A stretch of DNA of 34,222 bases from Ilumatobacter sp. (lineage in GTDB: Bacteria > Actinomycetota > Acidimicrobiia > Acidimicrobiales > Ilumatobacteraceae). The stretch's first letter is position 1. Each line of letters starts with the position of its first letter. Shown piece after piece: positions 22,507 through 31,038 of this stretch. The stretch is from assembly GCA_013002175.1 (NCBI GenBank), contig JABDKP010000033.1, forward strand, positions 1-34,222, given 5' to 3'. Both the position numbers and the translations under genes were made by a program. The notes below the pieces were generated by a model. The model made no database searches, was not told the origin of the DNA, and was given only the letters and a program-made list of their open reading frames with translations.

Positions 22507-23774
22507 GTCTCGATCGCACGCCCCGGAACGAGCGCACAAGCATGCAGGTCGCGAAATCCACAACTACCTTCGATGCCGTGAATCCTGGTCGCCTCGCACG
22601 TCTCGGCTCCGTGGCGATGCTCGCCGCGCTCGTCGCCGGTTGTGCCAACGACGCTCCGCAGGACACGTGGCAACCGGCGGGCGAGAATGCCCAGAAGATC
22701 CATGATCTCCAGTGGCCGGTCTTCCTGGTCGCCGGTCTCGTCGGCGTCGCCGTGTTCGGTGTGTTGTTCTACGCCCTCTGGCGCTACCGCGACACCGGGC
22801 AGCCGATCCCGAAGCAGATCCACGGCCGCCCGAAGCTCGAGATCGGTCTGACGATCCTGCCGGCGGTGATCCTGATCTTCGTCGCCGTCCCCACCGTCGG
22901 CACGCTGATCGACCTCGCCGACACCGATGACACCGACTGCATCATCAACGTCACCGGACAGCAGTGGTGGTGGGAGATCGACTACCCGGTACAGGACGGA
23001 TGCGGCGGGATCTCCGAGCCGATCATCACATCCGGCCAGATGGTGATCGAGGTCGGCACCAACGTGATCGTGCGGGGCACGAGCCGCGACGTGATCCACT
23101 CGTGGTGGATCCCGCGCCTCAACGGCAAGCGGGACATGGTCCCCGGCCGCGTCCACACGAACCGCCTGCAGGCCGAAGCGCCCGGCATCTACGCCGGCCA
23201 GTGCACCGAGTTCTGCGGGCTGAGCCATGCCAACATGCGGATGGAAGTCATCGCGATGGAGCACGACGACTTCGAGGCGTGGAAGGCCAACCAGCTGGAG
23301 GCCTACGCCGCCCCCGAACCCGAGTCGCTCGCAGCCGAGGGCGAGAGCACGTTCATCTCCCAGTGCGCCCGCTGTCACCAGGTCAACGGTCTGGAGAACA
23401 GCGACGGCGAGCTGATCATCGCCAGGCCCGACCTCAATGTGTGGTCGGGTGCCGCTCCGAATCTCACCAAGCTGATGACCCGCAACACGTTCGCGGGCGC
23501 GTCGTTCGACCTGCTCAGCGACGTCTGCCGCCCGCTCGTCTGGGAGGCGCCGTCCGACCTGGTGGGCGAGCGGTACAACGAAGGTGTGTCCGCCGACTGC
23601 CTCAATGAGGTCGACCTGCGCGAGTGGTTGCGCAATCCGCCGGCGAAGAAGCCGATGTACACCGACCCGACGAAGCTCGAAGCGACCAACGGCCTGCCCC
23701 GTGGCATGCCCTTCCTTGCGCTCAGCGAGGACCAGATCGATCAGCTGATCGCCTATCTCCTGGAACGCAAGTGA
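22503..23774 (+). CDS. ctaC: Cytochrome c oxidase subunit II with fused cytochrome c domain (caa3 type)
   Basis: 423 residues. A lipoprotein signal is present (LVAGC, lipid-anchored Cys47), then two spans (about 71-93, 114-135). The CuA domain ligands are His199, Cys234, Glu236, Cys238, His242 and Met245 (GQCTEFCGLSHANM). The aromatic electron-entry patch is QQWWWEID (153-160). A fused cytochrome c domain follows, with CxxCH at Cys288-Cys291-His292 and a likely axial Met402 in GMPFLAL. Cys146/Cys167 and Cys342/Cys366 are extra pairs that could form disulfides. The ATG overlaps the previous stop. The heme fusion indicates a caa3-type enzyme that takes electrons through its own cytochrome c domain. 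Confidence 0.94.
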   Translation: MSLDRTPRNERTSMQVAKSTTTFDAVNPGRLARLGSVAMLAALVAGCANDAPQDTWQPAGENAQKIHDLQWPVFLVAGLVGVAVFGVLFYALWRYRDTGQPIPKQIHGRPKLEIGLTILPAVILIFVAVPTVGTLIDLADTDDTDCIINVTGQQWWWEIDYPVQDGCGGISEPIITSGQMVIEVGTNVIVRGTSRDVIHSWWIPRLNGKRDMVPGRVHTNRLQAEAPGIYAGQCTEFCGLSHANMRMEVIAMEHDDFEAWKANQLEAYAAPEPESLAAEGESTFISQCARCHQVNGLENSDGELIIARPDLNVWSGAAPNLTKLMTRNTFAGASFDLLSDVCRPLVWEAPSDLVGERYNEGVSADCLNEVDLREWLRNPPAKKPMYTDPTKLEATNGLPRGMPFLALSEDQIDQLIAYLLERK

Positions 23775-23809
23775 TGACACAACCGACACGGAACCCGAGA
23801 GACTGACCC

Positions 23810-25816
23810 ATGGCCATCATCGAACGCCCGGCCGACGTGCCCGCCGTCGTGGTGCCGACGCCGACGGCATCGACCAACTTCGGTTACTTCCGGCGCCCGG
23901 TCGAGACGACCGGCTGGAAGTCGTGGGCCTTCACGGTCGACCACAAGAAGATCGGCATCATGTACGGCGTCGCCGCGATGTTCTTCTTCCTCGTCGGCGG
24001 ACTCGAGGCCGGGTTGATCCGTTGGCAGCTCGCCCAGGCGGACGGCACGATCCTGTCGGCCGACAAGTACAACCAGATGTTCACGATGCACGCGACCACG
24101 ATGGTCTTCCTGTTCGTGATGCCGATGGCGGCCGCGTTCGCCAACTACTTCATCCCGTTGCAGGTCGGCGCTCGTGACGTCGCCTTCCCGCGGCTCAACG
24201 CGCTCAGCCTGTGGGTGTTCATCTTCGGCGGAGTCTTCCTGAACACGTCGTGGTTCCTCGGCGGCGCAGCCGACGGTGGCTGGTTCATGTACGCGCCGAA
24301 CAGCTCCGGCATCTTCTCGCCCAGCAATGGCGTCGACTTCTGGGCGCTCGGCCTGCAGATCACCGGCATCGCGTCACTGGTCGGTGCGATCAACCTGATC
24401 GTGACGGTGCTCAACATGCGCGCCCCCGGCATGTCGATGATGCGGATGCCGATCTTCACGTGGATGGCCTTCGTCGTGCAGATGCTGCTGCTCTTCGCGA
24501 TCCCGGTGATCACCGTGGCGCTGTTCCTGCTGATGTTCCAGCGCTCGTACGGTGCGACGTTCTTCTCGGTCGAGGCCGGTGCGGACCCGTTGCTGTGGCA
24601 GCACCTGTTCTGGATCTTCGGGCATCCCGAGGTGTACATCCTCGTGTTGCCGAGCTTCGGCATCATCTCCGAGGTGCTGCCGGTGTTCTCCCGCAAGCCG
24701 CTGTTCGGCTACCCGTTCGTCGTGTTCTCCGGCGCGGCCATCGGCTTCGTCGGGTGGGGCGTGTGGGCGCACCACATGTTCGCCTCCGGCCTCGGCCCGG
24801 TGTCGGTCGCGGTGTTCTCGGTGGCCACGATGGCAATCGCCGTGCCGACCGGCGTCAAGATCATCAACTGGACGCTCACGGTCTGGGGCGGCAAGTTGTG
24901 GTTCACGACGGCGATGCTGTTCGCCATCGGCCTGATCGTGCAGTTCACGATCGGCGGCCTGTCGGGTGTCACCCACGCGGTCGCACCGTCGGACACGCAG
25001 CAGACCGACACGTACTACATCGTCGCCCACTTCCACTACGTGATCTTCGGCGGGGCGGTGCTCGGGCTGTTCGCCGGTTTCTACTACTGGTGGCCGAAGG
25101 TGTTCGGCAAGTTGCTCAGCGAGACCCTCGGCAAGTGGAACTTCTGGCTGATGATCATCGGGATGAACCTGACGTTCGGCCCGATGCACATCCTCGGGTT
25201 GCAGGGTCAGCCGCGCCGGATGTACATCTGGACCGACTATCGCGCCGGCGAGGGCTTCTTCAACCTCGGGTTCTGGAACCTGATCGCCTCGCTGGGCACG
25301 ATCGTGCTGGGCGTCGGGATCTTCATGTTCCTCGTCAACGTCTGGGTCACCCATCGTCCGGGCAGCACGACCCTCGCGGCACCGGAAGACCCGTGGGACG
25401 CACGCAGCCTCGAGTGGATGTCGACGTCGCCGCCGAAGCCGCACAACTACGACCGCACGCCGATCGTCCACGACCTCGACGAGTTCTTCCACCGCAAGTA
25501 CGAAGACGTCGGCGAGGGCGACGACCACGACTACGTATTGCGGGCGTCCGGTGCCGAGGTCATCGCGGAGGAAGAGCGCAACGCCGATGCGCACATCCAC
25601 CTCCCGGCGCCGTCGTACTGGCCGATCGTGCTCGCCGCGGCGCTGCCGATCATGGCGTACGGCGTGATCTACAACACCCTGCTGATCGTCGCCGGGGCCG
25701 CCGTCGCGGTGATGGCGATGTTCGGCTGGGCGCTCGAGCCAGCCGACGCCGAGCCGTCGGACTTCGATCCGCCGCCGCCCGAACCCGCGACCGGAACGGA
25801 GCTCGCCAATGTCTGA
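23810..25816 (+). CDS. ctaD: Cytochrome c oxidase subunit I (catalytic, aa3 type)
   Basis: 668 residues with about 14 spans. All ligands are present: heme a His94 and His409, heme a3 His407, CuB His272, His321 and His322, and the cross-linked Tyr276 (GHPEVY). Lys350 (PTGVKIINW) marks the K proton path. Asp124 in VGARDVAFPR lies at the D-path entry position. About 110 extra C-terminal residues include two more spans (612-632, 635-655) and a Pro/Asp-rich end. These may replace part of another subunit. It reduces oxygen to water and pumps protons. It begins 35 bases after ctaC and overlaps ctaE by eight bases. Confidence 0.95.
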   Translation: MAIIERPADVPAVVVPTPTASTNFGYFRRPVETTGWKSWAFTVDHKKIGIMYGVAAMFFFLVGGLEAGLIRWQLAQADGTILSADKYNQMFTMHATTMVFLFVMPMAAAFANYFIPLQVGARDVAFPRLNALSLWVFIFGGVFLNTSWFLGGAADGGWFMYAPNSSGIFSPSNGVDFWALGLQITGIASLVGAINLIVTVLNMRAPGMSMMRMPIFTWMAFVVQMLLLFAIPVITVALFLLMFQRSYGATFFSVEAGADPLLWQHLFWIFGHPEVYILVLPSFGIISEVLPVFSRKPLFGYPFVVFSGAAIGFVGWGVWAHHMFASGLGPVSVAVFSVATMAIAVPTGVKIINWTLTVWGGKLWFTTAMLFAIGLIVQFTIGGLSGVTHAVAPSDTQQTDTYYIVAHFHYVIFGGAVLGLFAGFYYWWPKVFGKLLSETLGKWNFWLMIIGMNLTFGPMHILGLQGQPRRMYIWTDYRAGEGFFNLGFWNLIASLGTIVLGVGIFMFLVNVWVTHRPGSTTLAAPEDPWDARSLEWMSTSPPKPHNYDRTPIVHDLDEFFHRKYEDVGEGDDHDYVLRASGAEVIAEEERNADAHIHLPAPSYWPIVLAAALPIMAYGVIYNTLLIVAGAAVAVMAMFGWALEPADAEPSDFDPPPPEPATGTELANV

Positions 25817-26504
25817 TTCGGTGATCTCCGACACGGTCAAGGACGCGATCGACATCGTCAAGGACCACGCCGACGACGTCCATGACCACGACGTGCACGC
25901 CGGCGACGTCGCCGACGATCACGGCGACCACGGCGGTCACCATTCGTCGCTCGGGTTGTCGAACACGAAGCTCGCGATGTGGTTGTTCCTCGGGTCCGAG
26001 TGCCTGCTGTTCGGTGGCCTGATCTCCACCTACATGCTGTATCGCAACCGGCACTCGGCGAACCTCGGCCCCGACCAGTTGTGGGACATCCCGTTCACGT
26101 CGGCGTCCAGCTTCGTGCTGCTGACGTCGTCGTTGACGATGGTGCTGGCCGTGTCGGCCGCAACCCGCGGCGACCTCCGCCGCACGAAGATCTTCCTGAC
26201 GGTCACCGCCCTCCTCGGCGGCCTGTTCGTCGCCGGGCAGATCTATGAGTTCACGACGTTCTACCGCGAGGGGCTCGGGTTCACGACGAGCCTGTTCTCG
26301 TCGAGCTTCTTCACGCTCACCGGCTTCCACGGCGTCCACGTGTCGGTCGGCATCATCATGCTGATCGCACTCGTCGGCATGCTGTCGAAGAACAAAGTCT
26401 CAGGCGACAACGCCGAGACGGTCGAGATGGTCGGCCTCTACTGGCACTTCGTCGACATCGTCTGGATCATCATCTTCACGCTCGTCTACCTGATTCCGGC
26501 CTGA
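25809..26504 (+). CDS. ctaE: Cytochrome c oxidase subunit III
   Basis: 231 residues. The first 48 residues are soluble and very His/Asp-rich (eight His between 20 and 45). Five spans follow, with family blocks KLAMWLFLGSECLLFGGLIS, QIYEFTTFYREGLGF, FFTLTGFHGVHVSVGI and GLYWHFVDIVWIIIFTLVYL. The five-span form is usual for this branch. The start lies within the end of ctaD, so translation is coupled. The His-rich N-terminus is on the cytoplasmic side and could bind metal; this is not a common feature of subunit III. Confidence 0.94.
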   Translation: MSDSVISDTVKDAIDIVKDHADDVHDHDVHAGDVADDHGDHGGHHSSLGLSNTKLAMWLFLGSECLLFGGLISTYMLYRNRHSANLGPDQLWDIPFTSASSFVLLTSSLTMVLAVSAATRGDLRRTKIFLTVTALLGGLFVAGQIYEFTTFYREGLGFTTSLFSSSFFTLTGFHGVHVSVGIIMLIALVGMLSKNKVSGDNAETVEMVGLYWHFVDIVWIIIFTLVYLIPA

Positions 26505-26507
26505 CCC

Positions 26508-26858
26508 ATGACTGAGACACATTCCCCGACCGACGACGAGATTCTCGCCGCGACGCCGCACGCCGACGAGAAGCACGACAACCTGCACGGCCCGACCGAC
26601 AAGCAGTTCATCGTCATCTTCGTCGTCCTCGCCGTCGTCACCAGTGTCGAAGTGGCGATCAGCTACGCGGACATCGGCCCGTTGTTCCTGCCGGTGCTGC
26701 TGCTGCTGATGGTCGCCAAGTTCTTCGGCGTCGTCTGGTACTTCATGCACGTCAAGTTCGACCACCAGCTCTTCGGTCGGTTGTTCTACATCGGCCTCGG
26801 GCTCGCGGCCGGCGTGTACGTCATCATGCTCACCACGTTCCGGTTCTTCGGAGCCTGA
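26508..26858 (+). CDS. Cytochrome c oxidase subunit IV (prokaryotic COX4 type)
   Basis: 116 residues, start three bases after the ctaE stop. A polar N-terminus of about 30 residues is rich in His, Asp and Glu. Three spans follow, near residues 34-54, 58-80 and 88-108. The motif KFFGVVWYFMHVKFDHQLFGRLFYIGLGLA is typical of prokaryotic subunit IV. It is a small accessory subunit that stabilises the CuB site region. Confidence 0.88.
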   Translation: MTETHSPTDDEILAATPHADEKHDNLHGPTDKQFIVIFVVLAVVTSVEVAISYADIGPLFLPVLLLLMVAKFFGVVWYFMHVKFDHQLFGRLFYIGLGLAAGVYVIMLTTFRFFGA

Positions 26859-26883
26859 CGCTCACCACCGTCTCCTTGCGCTG

Positions 26884-26889
26884 AGGAGG
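26884..26889 (+). promoter_or_regulatory. Strong Shine-Dalgarno site before ctaG
   Basis: AGGAGG seven bases before the ATG at 26897. It is the best ribosome site in the operon and fixes the start. Confidence 0.65.
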
Positions 26890-26896
26890 GCCCACG

Positions 26897-27808
26897 ATGG
26901 CCCCGGTCACCCAGGCGTCTCTCGACGTCGATCCCTGGAAATTCCAGTGGCACCCGGAAGTGTGGGTGCTGGTCGCGTTCCTCACCGGCGCGTTCGTCTA
27001 CATGGTGCGCGTGATCGGGCCGCGGGCGGTACCGGCCGGCGAACCCGTCGTCACCAGGCGCAACCTGTACGCGTTCGTCGGGGCGATGGCGATGCTGTGG
27101 GTCGCCAGCGATTGGCCGCTGCACGACATCTCCGAGGAGTACCTGTACTCCGCGCACATGCTCCAGCACATGATGCTCAGCTACTTCCTGCCGCCGCTGG
27201 CGCTGCTGGCGACGCCACCCTGGCTGCTGCGTGTGCTGATCGGCGACGGGCGGCTCTATCGGGCGACCGCGTTCCTCGCGCGGCCGGTCGTCGCCGGTGT
27301 GCTGTTCAACGTCGTCGTGATGGTGACCCACATCCCGCTCGTCGTCACTGCGTCGGTCGAGAGCGGGCCGCTGCACTACTCCCTGCATGCCGCGGTCGTG
27401 CTGCTGTCACTGCTGATGTGGATGCCGGTCGTCGGACCGATCCGCGAGTGGCATCTCGGTCCGCTCGGCAAATGCATCTACCTGTTCCTCCAGTCGGTCG
27501 TGCCGACGGTCCCGGCGGCGTGGCTGACGTTCGCGGACGGCGCGGTGTACCAGAGCTACGACATCCCGGTGCGGGTGTTCGGGTGGAGCGTCACCGTCGA
27601 CCAGCAGCTCGCCGGCGCGATCATGAAGACCGGTGGATCGATCTTCCTCTGGTCGATCGTGGTGTACATCTTCTTCGCCCGGTTCGCGAGCGGCTACGGC
27701 AGATCCCAGGACTACCGGCGCGATCCGGTCGCCGATCGTCCGCTCACGACCGCCGACGTCGAGCGCGAGTTCGCCAGTTCGCACGCACCGACGGATCGCC
27801 GGCCGTAG
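26897..27808 (+). CDS. ctaG: Cytochrome c oxidase assembly protein, Caa3_CtaG family
   Basis: 303 residues, seven spans. Members of this family are needed to assemble caa3-type oxidase, probably by delivering copper to CuB. Typical blocks are FQWHPEVWVLVAFL at the N-terminus, SAHMLQHMMLSYFLPPLALLATP (about 75-97), THIPLVV and HYSLHAAVVLLSLLMWMPVVGP. The His and Met residues in HMLQHMM are likely metal ligands. The C-terminal tail (about 268-303) is Arg-rich and polar. It closes the oxidase operon. Confidence 0.92.
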   Translation: MAPVTQASLDVDPWKFQWHPEVWVLVAFLTGAFVYMVRVIGPRAVPAGEPVVTRRNLYAFVGAMAMLWVASDWPLHDISEEYLYSAHMLQHMMLSYFLPPLALLATPPWLLRVLIGDGRLYRATAFLARPVVAGVLFNVVVMVTHIPLVVTASVESGPLHYSLHAAVVLLSLLMWMPVVGPIREWHLGPLGKCIYLFLQSVVPTVPAAWLTFADGAVYQSYDIPVRVFGWSVTVDQQLAGAIMKTGGSIFLWSIVVYIFFARFASGYGRSQDYRRDPVADRPLTTADVEREFASSHAPTDRRP

Positions 27809-27819
27809 CCCTCGTCGTT

Positions 27820-27834
27820 GCGCGCTGGGCGCGC
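27820..27834 (+). terminator. Short GC hairpin after ctaG
   Basis: GCGCGC-TGG-GCGCGC, perfect 6-base arms and 3-base loop, 11 bases after the ctaG stop. No T-run follows. It is a weak candidate for the end of the oxidase operon. Confidence 0.35.
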
Positions 27835-27842
27835 CCCACTGC

Positions 27843-27848
27843 TAACTT
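27843..27848 (+). promoter_or_regulatory. -10 box of the deacetylase gene
   Basis: TAACTT, 32 bases before the ATG at 27881. It would give a leader of about 25 bases that carries a GGGGAG ribosome site (27866-27871). Confidence 0.4.
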
Positions 27849-27880
27849 CGCCCCAGGTAGTGGACGGGGAGACGACAAGC

Positions 27881-28921
27881 ATGACGCCGTCGCGTCGACA
27901 ATTTCTGAAGTTCTCGGCCGGCGTCGGTGTCGGCCTGGTCGGTGGCGCTCGGTTCGCGTCCGCCCAGGAGCCGCCACCCGACCCGGTCGACCCCATCGAC
28001 CCCATCGACCCGATGCCGGTCATGGTCAGGGCCGACGCTCTCGACCAGGCAACGCGCGGCCAGCAGGTCCAGATCAATCCACCGCCCCCGCCACCGCCGG
28101 CCAACCGCTGGTCGCCCGGTGACTTCATCTCGAACGTGGTCGTCGAGAACCGGCACATGGCGTTCACGTTCGACGACGGCCCCTCACCGAGCAACACCTA
28201 CACCGTTCTGCGGGCGTTGCGCGATCGAGGGGCGAAGGCGACGTTCTTCCTCGTCGGTGTCAACGTCCGCGCCTGGCCCCAGATCGCCCGCGACATCGTC
28301 AGCGAGGGCCACGAGCTGGGCAACCACAGCATCTACCACACGCCGTACCGCGCGTCGTCGCTGGCCAGTCAGATCCGCGGCAACCAGTCGATCATCCAGC
28401 AGGAGACCGGCGTGGTGCCGGTGGTCCACCGCGCTCCCGGCCTCACCAGGGGGTCGTCGATCCTGTTCACGTGCGCACAGGAGAACCTGTACGAGTGCCA
28501 CACCCACATGGGCACGTCCGACTACGTCTCGCCGCGCTGGTCGTCGTCGCGCCTGATCTCGCAGTTCTCGTCGAACCTGCGCAACGGATCGTTCCCGATC
28601 TACCACGATGGCGGGCCCAGCCGCCCGACGCGCTATGCCGTCGGGGCGATGGTCGACATCGCGCTCGCGCGGGGCTACGGCCTGCACACCGCGACCGGCC
28701 TGGTCAACATCGGTACGCCGGTGCCGGGTCGGCAGAGTTACCCCTTCCTCAGCCGGGCCGATGCCGAGCACGCCGGCCATGACGTCAACTGCTGCCCGTA
28801 CGACGCCCGCGCCGGACTGCTCGAACGGCTGGAGAATCCCACGGTCAAGCACGCCGAGCGCAGCCGCATCGTCGAGCAGTTGGCGATGTTTGACGACCAC
28901 CTGAAGCTCGAAGGCGAGTAA
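27881..28921 (+). CDS. Tat-exported polysaccharide deacetylase (NodB/CE4 family)
   Basis: 346 residues. A twin-arginine signal (SRRQFLK at 4-10, hydrophobic core to about 27, ASAQ cleavage region) is followed by a Pro/Asp-rich linker with DPIDPIDP and a run of seven prolines (31-80). The NodB domain starts near 90. The metal and catalytic residues are Asp98-Asp99 in TFDDGPS and His149 and His153 in NHSIYH. The RAPG and YHDGG blocks are also present. Such enzymes remove acetyl groups from peptidoglycan, chitin-like or other polymers; the target is unknown. Start ATG at 27881 is set by the ribosome site GGGGAG and the Tat signal. Residues about 288-346 are a helical C-terminal extension with a Cys-Cys pair. 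Confidence 0.88.
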   Translation: MTPSRRQFLKFSAGVGVGLVGGARFASAQEPPPDPVDPIDPIDPMPVMVRADALDQATRGQQVQINPPPPPPPANRWSPGDFISNVVVENRHMAFTFDDGPSPSNTYTVLRALRDRGAKATFFLVGVNVRAWPQIARDIVSEGHELGNHSIYHTPYRASSLASQIRGNQSIIQQETGVVPVVHRAPGLTRGSSILFTCAQENLYECHTHMGTSDYVSPRWSSSRLISQFSSNLRNGSFPIYHDGGPSRPTRYAVGAMVDIALARGYGLHTATGLVNIGTPVPGRQSYPFLSRADAEHAGHDVNCCPYDARAGLLERLENPTVKHAERSRIVEQLAMFDDHLKLEGE

Positions 28922-28950
28922 CCGGCCCGAGCGCGACCGGGCGCGACGGA

Positions 28951-28956
28951 TAGCCT
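28951..28956 (+). promoter_or_regulatory. -10 box of a leaderless serS promoter
   Basis: TAGCCT ending eight bases before the GTG at 28965. Confidence 0.5.
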
Positions 28957-28964
28957 GACCACCC

Positions 28965-30326
28965 GTGATCGACCAACGGCTGCTGCGGACCGACTTCGAC
29001 GCAGTGCACGCCGCGCTCGCGCGACGGGGTTCCCCGGCACTTCTCGAAGATCTCGGTTCGGCCGCATCGCTCGACGCGCGACTGCGGGACATCCAGGGCG
29101 AGCGCGACGACGTGCGGGCGGAGGTGAACGCGCTGTCGAAGCAGGTCGGCACGCTGCGCCGTGACGGCGCCGTCGCGGAGGCCGAGGCGCTGCAGGCGCA
29201 GAGCCGTGAACTCGGCGCCACCGAGAAACGCCTCGACGCCGAGCACGACGACGCGTCGGCCCAGCTGAGGGAACTCCTGCTCGGGATCCCGAACGTGCCA
29301 CATGCCGACGTACCCGACGGCGCCAGCGACGCCGACAACCCGATCGTGACCGGTCCGGTCGGCCTACCGGACACCTTCCCCGACTGGCAGCGCGTCCCGC
29401 ACTGGGAGGCGGCGACGCAACTGGGGATCCTCGACAACGAGCGGGCGGTCAAGATCAGCGGCTCGATGTTCACGATGCAGCGCGGCGCAGGGGCCACACT
29501 CGTGCGCGCGCTGTGCCAGTACGCCCTCGACATCAATGCCGACGTCCACGAGGAAGTGCGCGCCCCGTCGCTCGTCAGTACCGCCACGCTGACCGCGACC
29601 GGGCAGTTGCCGAAGTTCGCCGACGATGCGTACGCCATCGAACGCGACGACCTGTGGGCGAGCCCCACCGCCGAGGCACCGCTCACGTCGATCTACGCCG
29701 ACGAGATCCTCGACGACCACGAGTTGCCGATCCGGCTGATGGCGCACAGCTCGTCGTATCGGCGCGAAGCCGGGTCGGCCGGACGCGACACCCGCGGCAT
29801 GCTGCGCACCCACGAGTTCGACAAGGTCGAGTTGATGGCCTATGCGACGCCGACCGTGGCCCCCGAGCTGCTCGCCGACATGGTCGGGCGCGCCGAGCGG
29901 GCGATCGAAGGGTTGAAGCTGCCGTACCGCACCATCGAGATCTGCGCCGGCGACCTGGGTCAGAGTCACCACCGGAGCTTCGACGTCGAGGTGTACGCAC
30001 CCGGTGCCGACGTGTGGCTCGAGGTGTCGTCGATCAGCTGGCTGGGCGACTACCAGGCCCGGCGGGCGAACATCCGGTTCCGCCGCCACGATGCGGATGG
30101 CAAGCCGCTGAAGGGGACCGAGTTCGCGCACACGCTCAACGGTTCGGCGCTGGCGGTGCCCCGTGTGTGGGCCGCGATCGTCGAGAACTACCGCAACGAG
30201 GACGGCAGCATCACCATCCCCGAGGTGCTCCACCCCTACATGCGCGGCATCACGCGCATCGAGCCGTCGTCGTGCCAGGCACGGCGACGACTCGATGCAC
30301 CTGGCGGATCGGGCACTGATGGCTGA
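28965..30326 (+). CDS. serS: Serine-tRNA ligase
   Basis: 453 residues from a GTG. The N-terminal helical arm (about 30-105) binds the tRNA(Ser) long variable arm. The class II catalytic core has motif 2 at SSYRREAGSAGRDTRGM and motif 3 at LNGSALAVPRVWAAIVENY. GQSHHRSFDVEVYAPG and SSISWLGDYQARRANIRFR are also family blocks. The latter has Ile and Trp where many SerRS have Cys and Asn, as I recall for a branch of bacterial enzymes. The C-terminus carries about 20 polar residues beyond the usual end and overlaps the pdxH start by eight bases. Confidence 0.94.
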   Translation: MIDQRLLRTDFDAVHAALARRGSPALLEDLGSAASLDARLRDIQGERDDVRAEVNALSKQVGTLRRDGAVAEAEALQAQSRELGATEKRLDAEHDDASAQLRELLLGIPNVPHADVPDGASDADNPIVTGPVGLPDTFPDWQRVPHWEAATQLGILDNERAVKISGSMFTMQRGAGATLVRALCQYALDINADVHEEVRAPSLVSTATLTATGQLPKFADDAYAIERDDLWASPTAEAPLTSIYADEILDDHELPIRLMAHSSSYRREAGSAGRDTRGMLRTHEFDKVELMAYATPTVAPELLADMVGRAERAIEGLKLPYRTIEICAGDLGQSHHRSFDVEVYAPGADVWLEVSSISWLGDYQARRANIRFRRHDADGKPLKGTEFAHTLNGSALAVPRVWAAIVENYRNEDGSITIPEVLHPYMRGITRIEPSSCQARRRLDAPGGSGTDG

Positions 30327-30960
30327 TTCGATTCGGGATCGGCGAACGCAGTACGAGACGGCGGGGATCGACGTCGGCGACCTCGATCCCGATCCGATGA
30401 CGCAGTGGCGCACGTGGCACGCCGAAGCGCTCGACGCCGGGATCGTGGAACCGAACGCGATGACGTTGTCGACGGTCGGCTCGGATGGCACACCCGACGC
30501 CCGGATGGTCCTCGTCCGTGGTGCCGACGCCGGTTTCGAGTTCTACACCAACTACGACTCGCCGAAGAGCCGCCAGCTCCGCACCACGCCGGTCGCGTCG
30601 GCCACGTTCGGTTGGCTGGACCTCCATCGCCAGGTGCGGGCGCGAGGCACCGTCGAGGCGATGTCGGCAGCCGACAACGACGCATACTTCGCATCGCGGC
30701 CGCGAGGTTCGCAGCTCGGCGCGTGGGCCTCCCCGCAGAGCGAGGTGATCGTCGACCGCGACACGCTCGACCGGCTGGTGGCCCACGCGACGGCCCGCTT
30801 CGCCGATGCGGACGTCGTGCCGCGGCCCGACAACTGGGGCGGCTGGCGTCTCGTGCCGACCGAGTGGGAGTTCTGGCAGGGTCGCCCCAGCCGGCTCCAC
30901 GATCGGCTGCGCTACCGACCCGGGGACGGCCGCTGGGTGATCGATCGGCTCGCACCCTGA
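30319..30960 (+). CDS. pdxH: Pyridoxamine/pyridoxine 5'-phosphate oxidase
   Basis: 213 residues from the ATG at 30319 (MADSIRDRRTQYE), overlapping the serS stop. An in-frame ATG at 30295 would add eight residues. FMN-dependent enzyme making pyridoxal 5'-phosphate. Blocks: EPNAMTLSTVGSDGTPDARMVLVRG, FYTNYDSPKSRQL (FMN/phosphate binding), YFASRPRGSQLGAWASPQS, and the C-terminal signature EFWQGRPSRLHDRLRYR with the substrate-binding Arg and His. Confidence 0.94.
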   Translation: MADSIRDRRTQYETAGIDVGDLDPDPMTQWRTWHAEALDAGIVEPNAMTLSTVGSDGTPDARMVLVRGADAGFEFYTNYDSPKSRQLRTTPVASATFGWLDLHRQVRARGTVEAMSAADNDAYFASRPRGSQLGAWASPQSEVIVDRDTLDRLVAHATARFADADVVPRPDNWGGWRLVPTEWEFWQGRPSRLHDRLRYRPGDGRWVIDRLAP

Positions 30961-30968
30961 CACAGGCC

Positions 30969-31010
30969 GGTCGAACCAATCGAGAAACAGGATCGGCTGC
31001 GGGTTGAACC
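30969..31010 (+). repeat. Direct repeat GGTYGAACC before the response regulator
   Basis: GGTCGAACC (30969-30977) and GGTTGAACC (31002-31010), spaced 33 bases apart, about three DNA turns. This could be a binding site for the response regulator. The evidence is only the repeat and its position. Confidence 0.3.
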
Positions 31011-31038
31011 GCGTCAACAGACCGGCGAGGCTGGGGAG

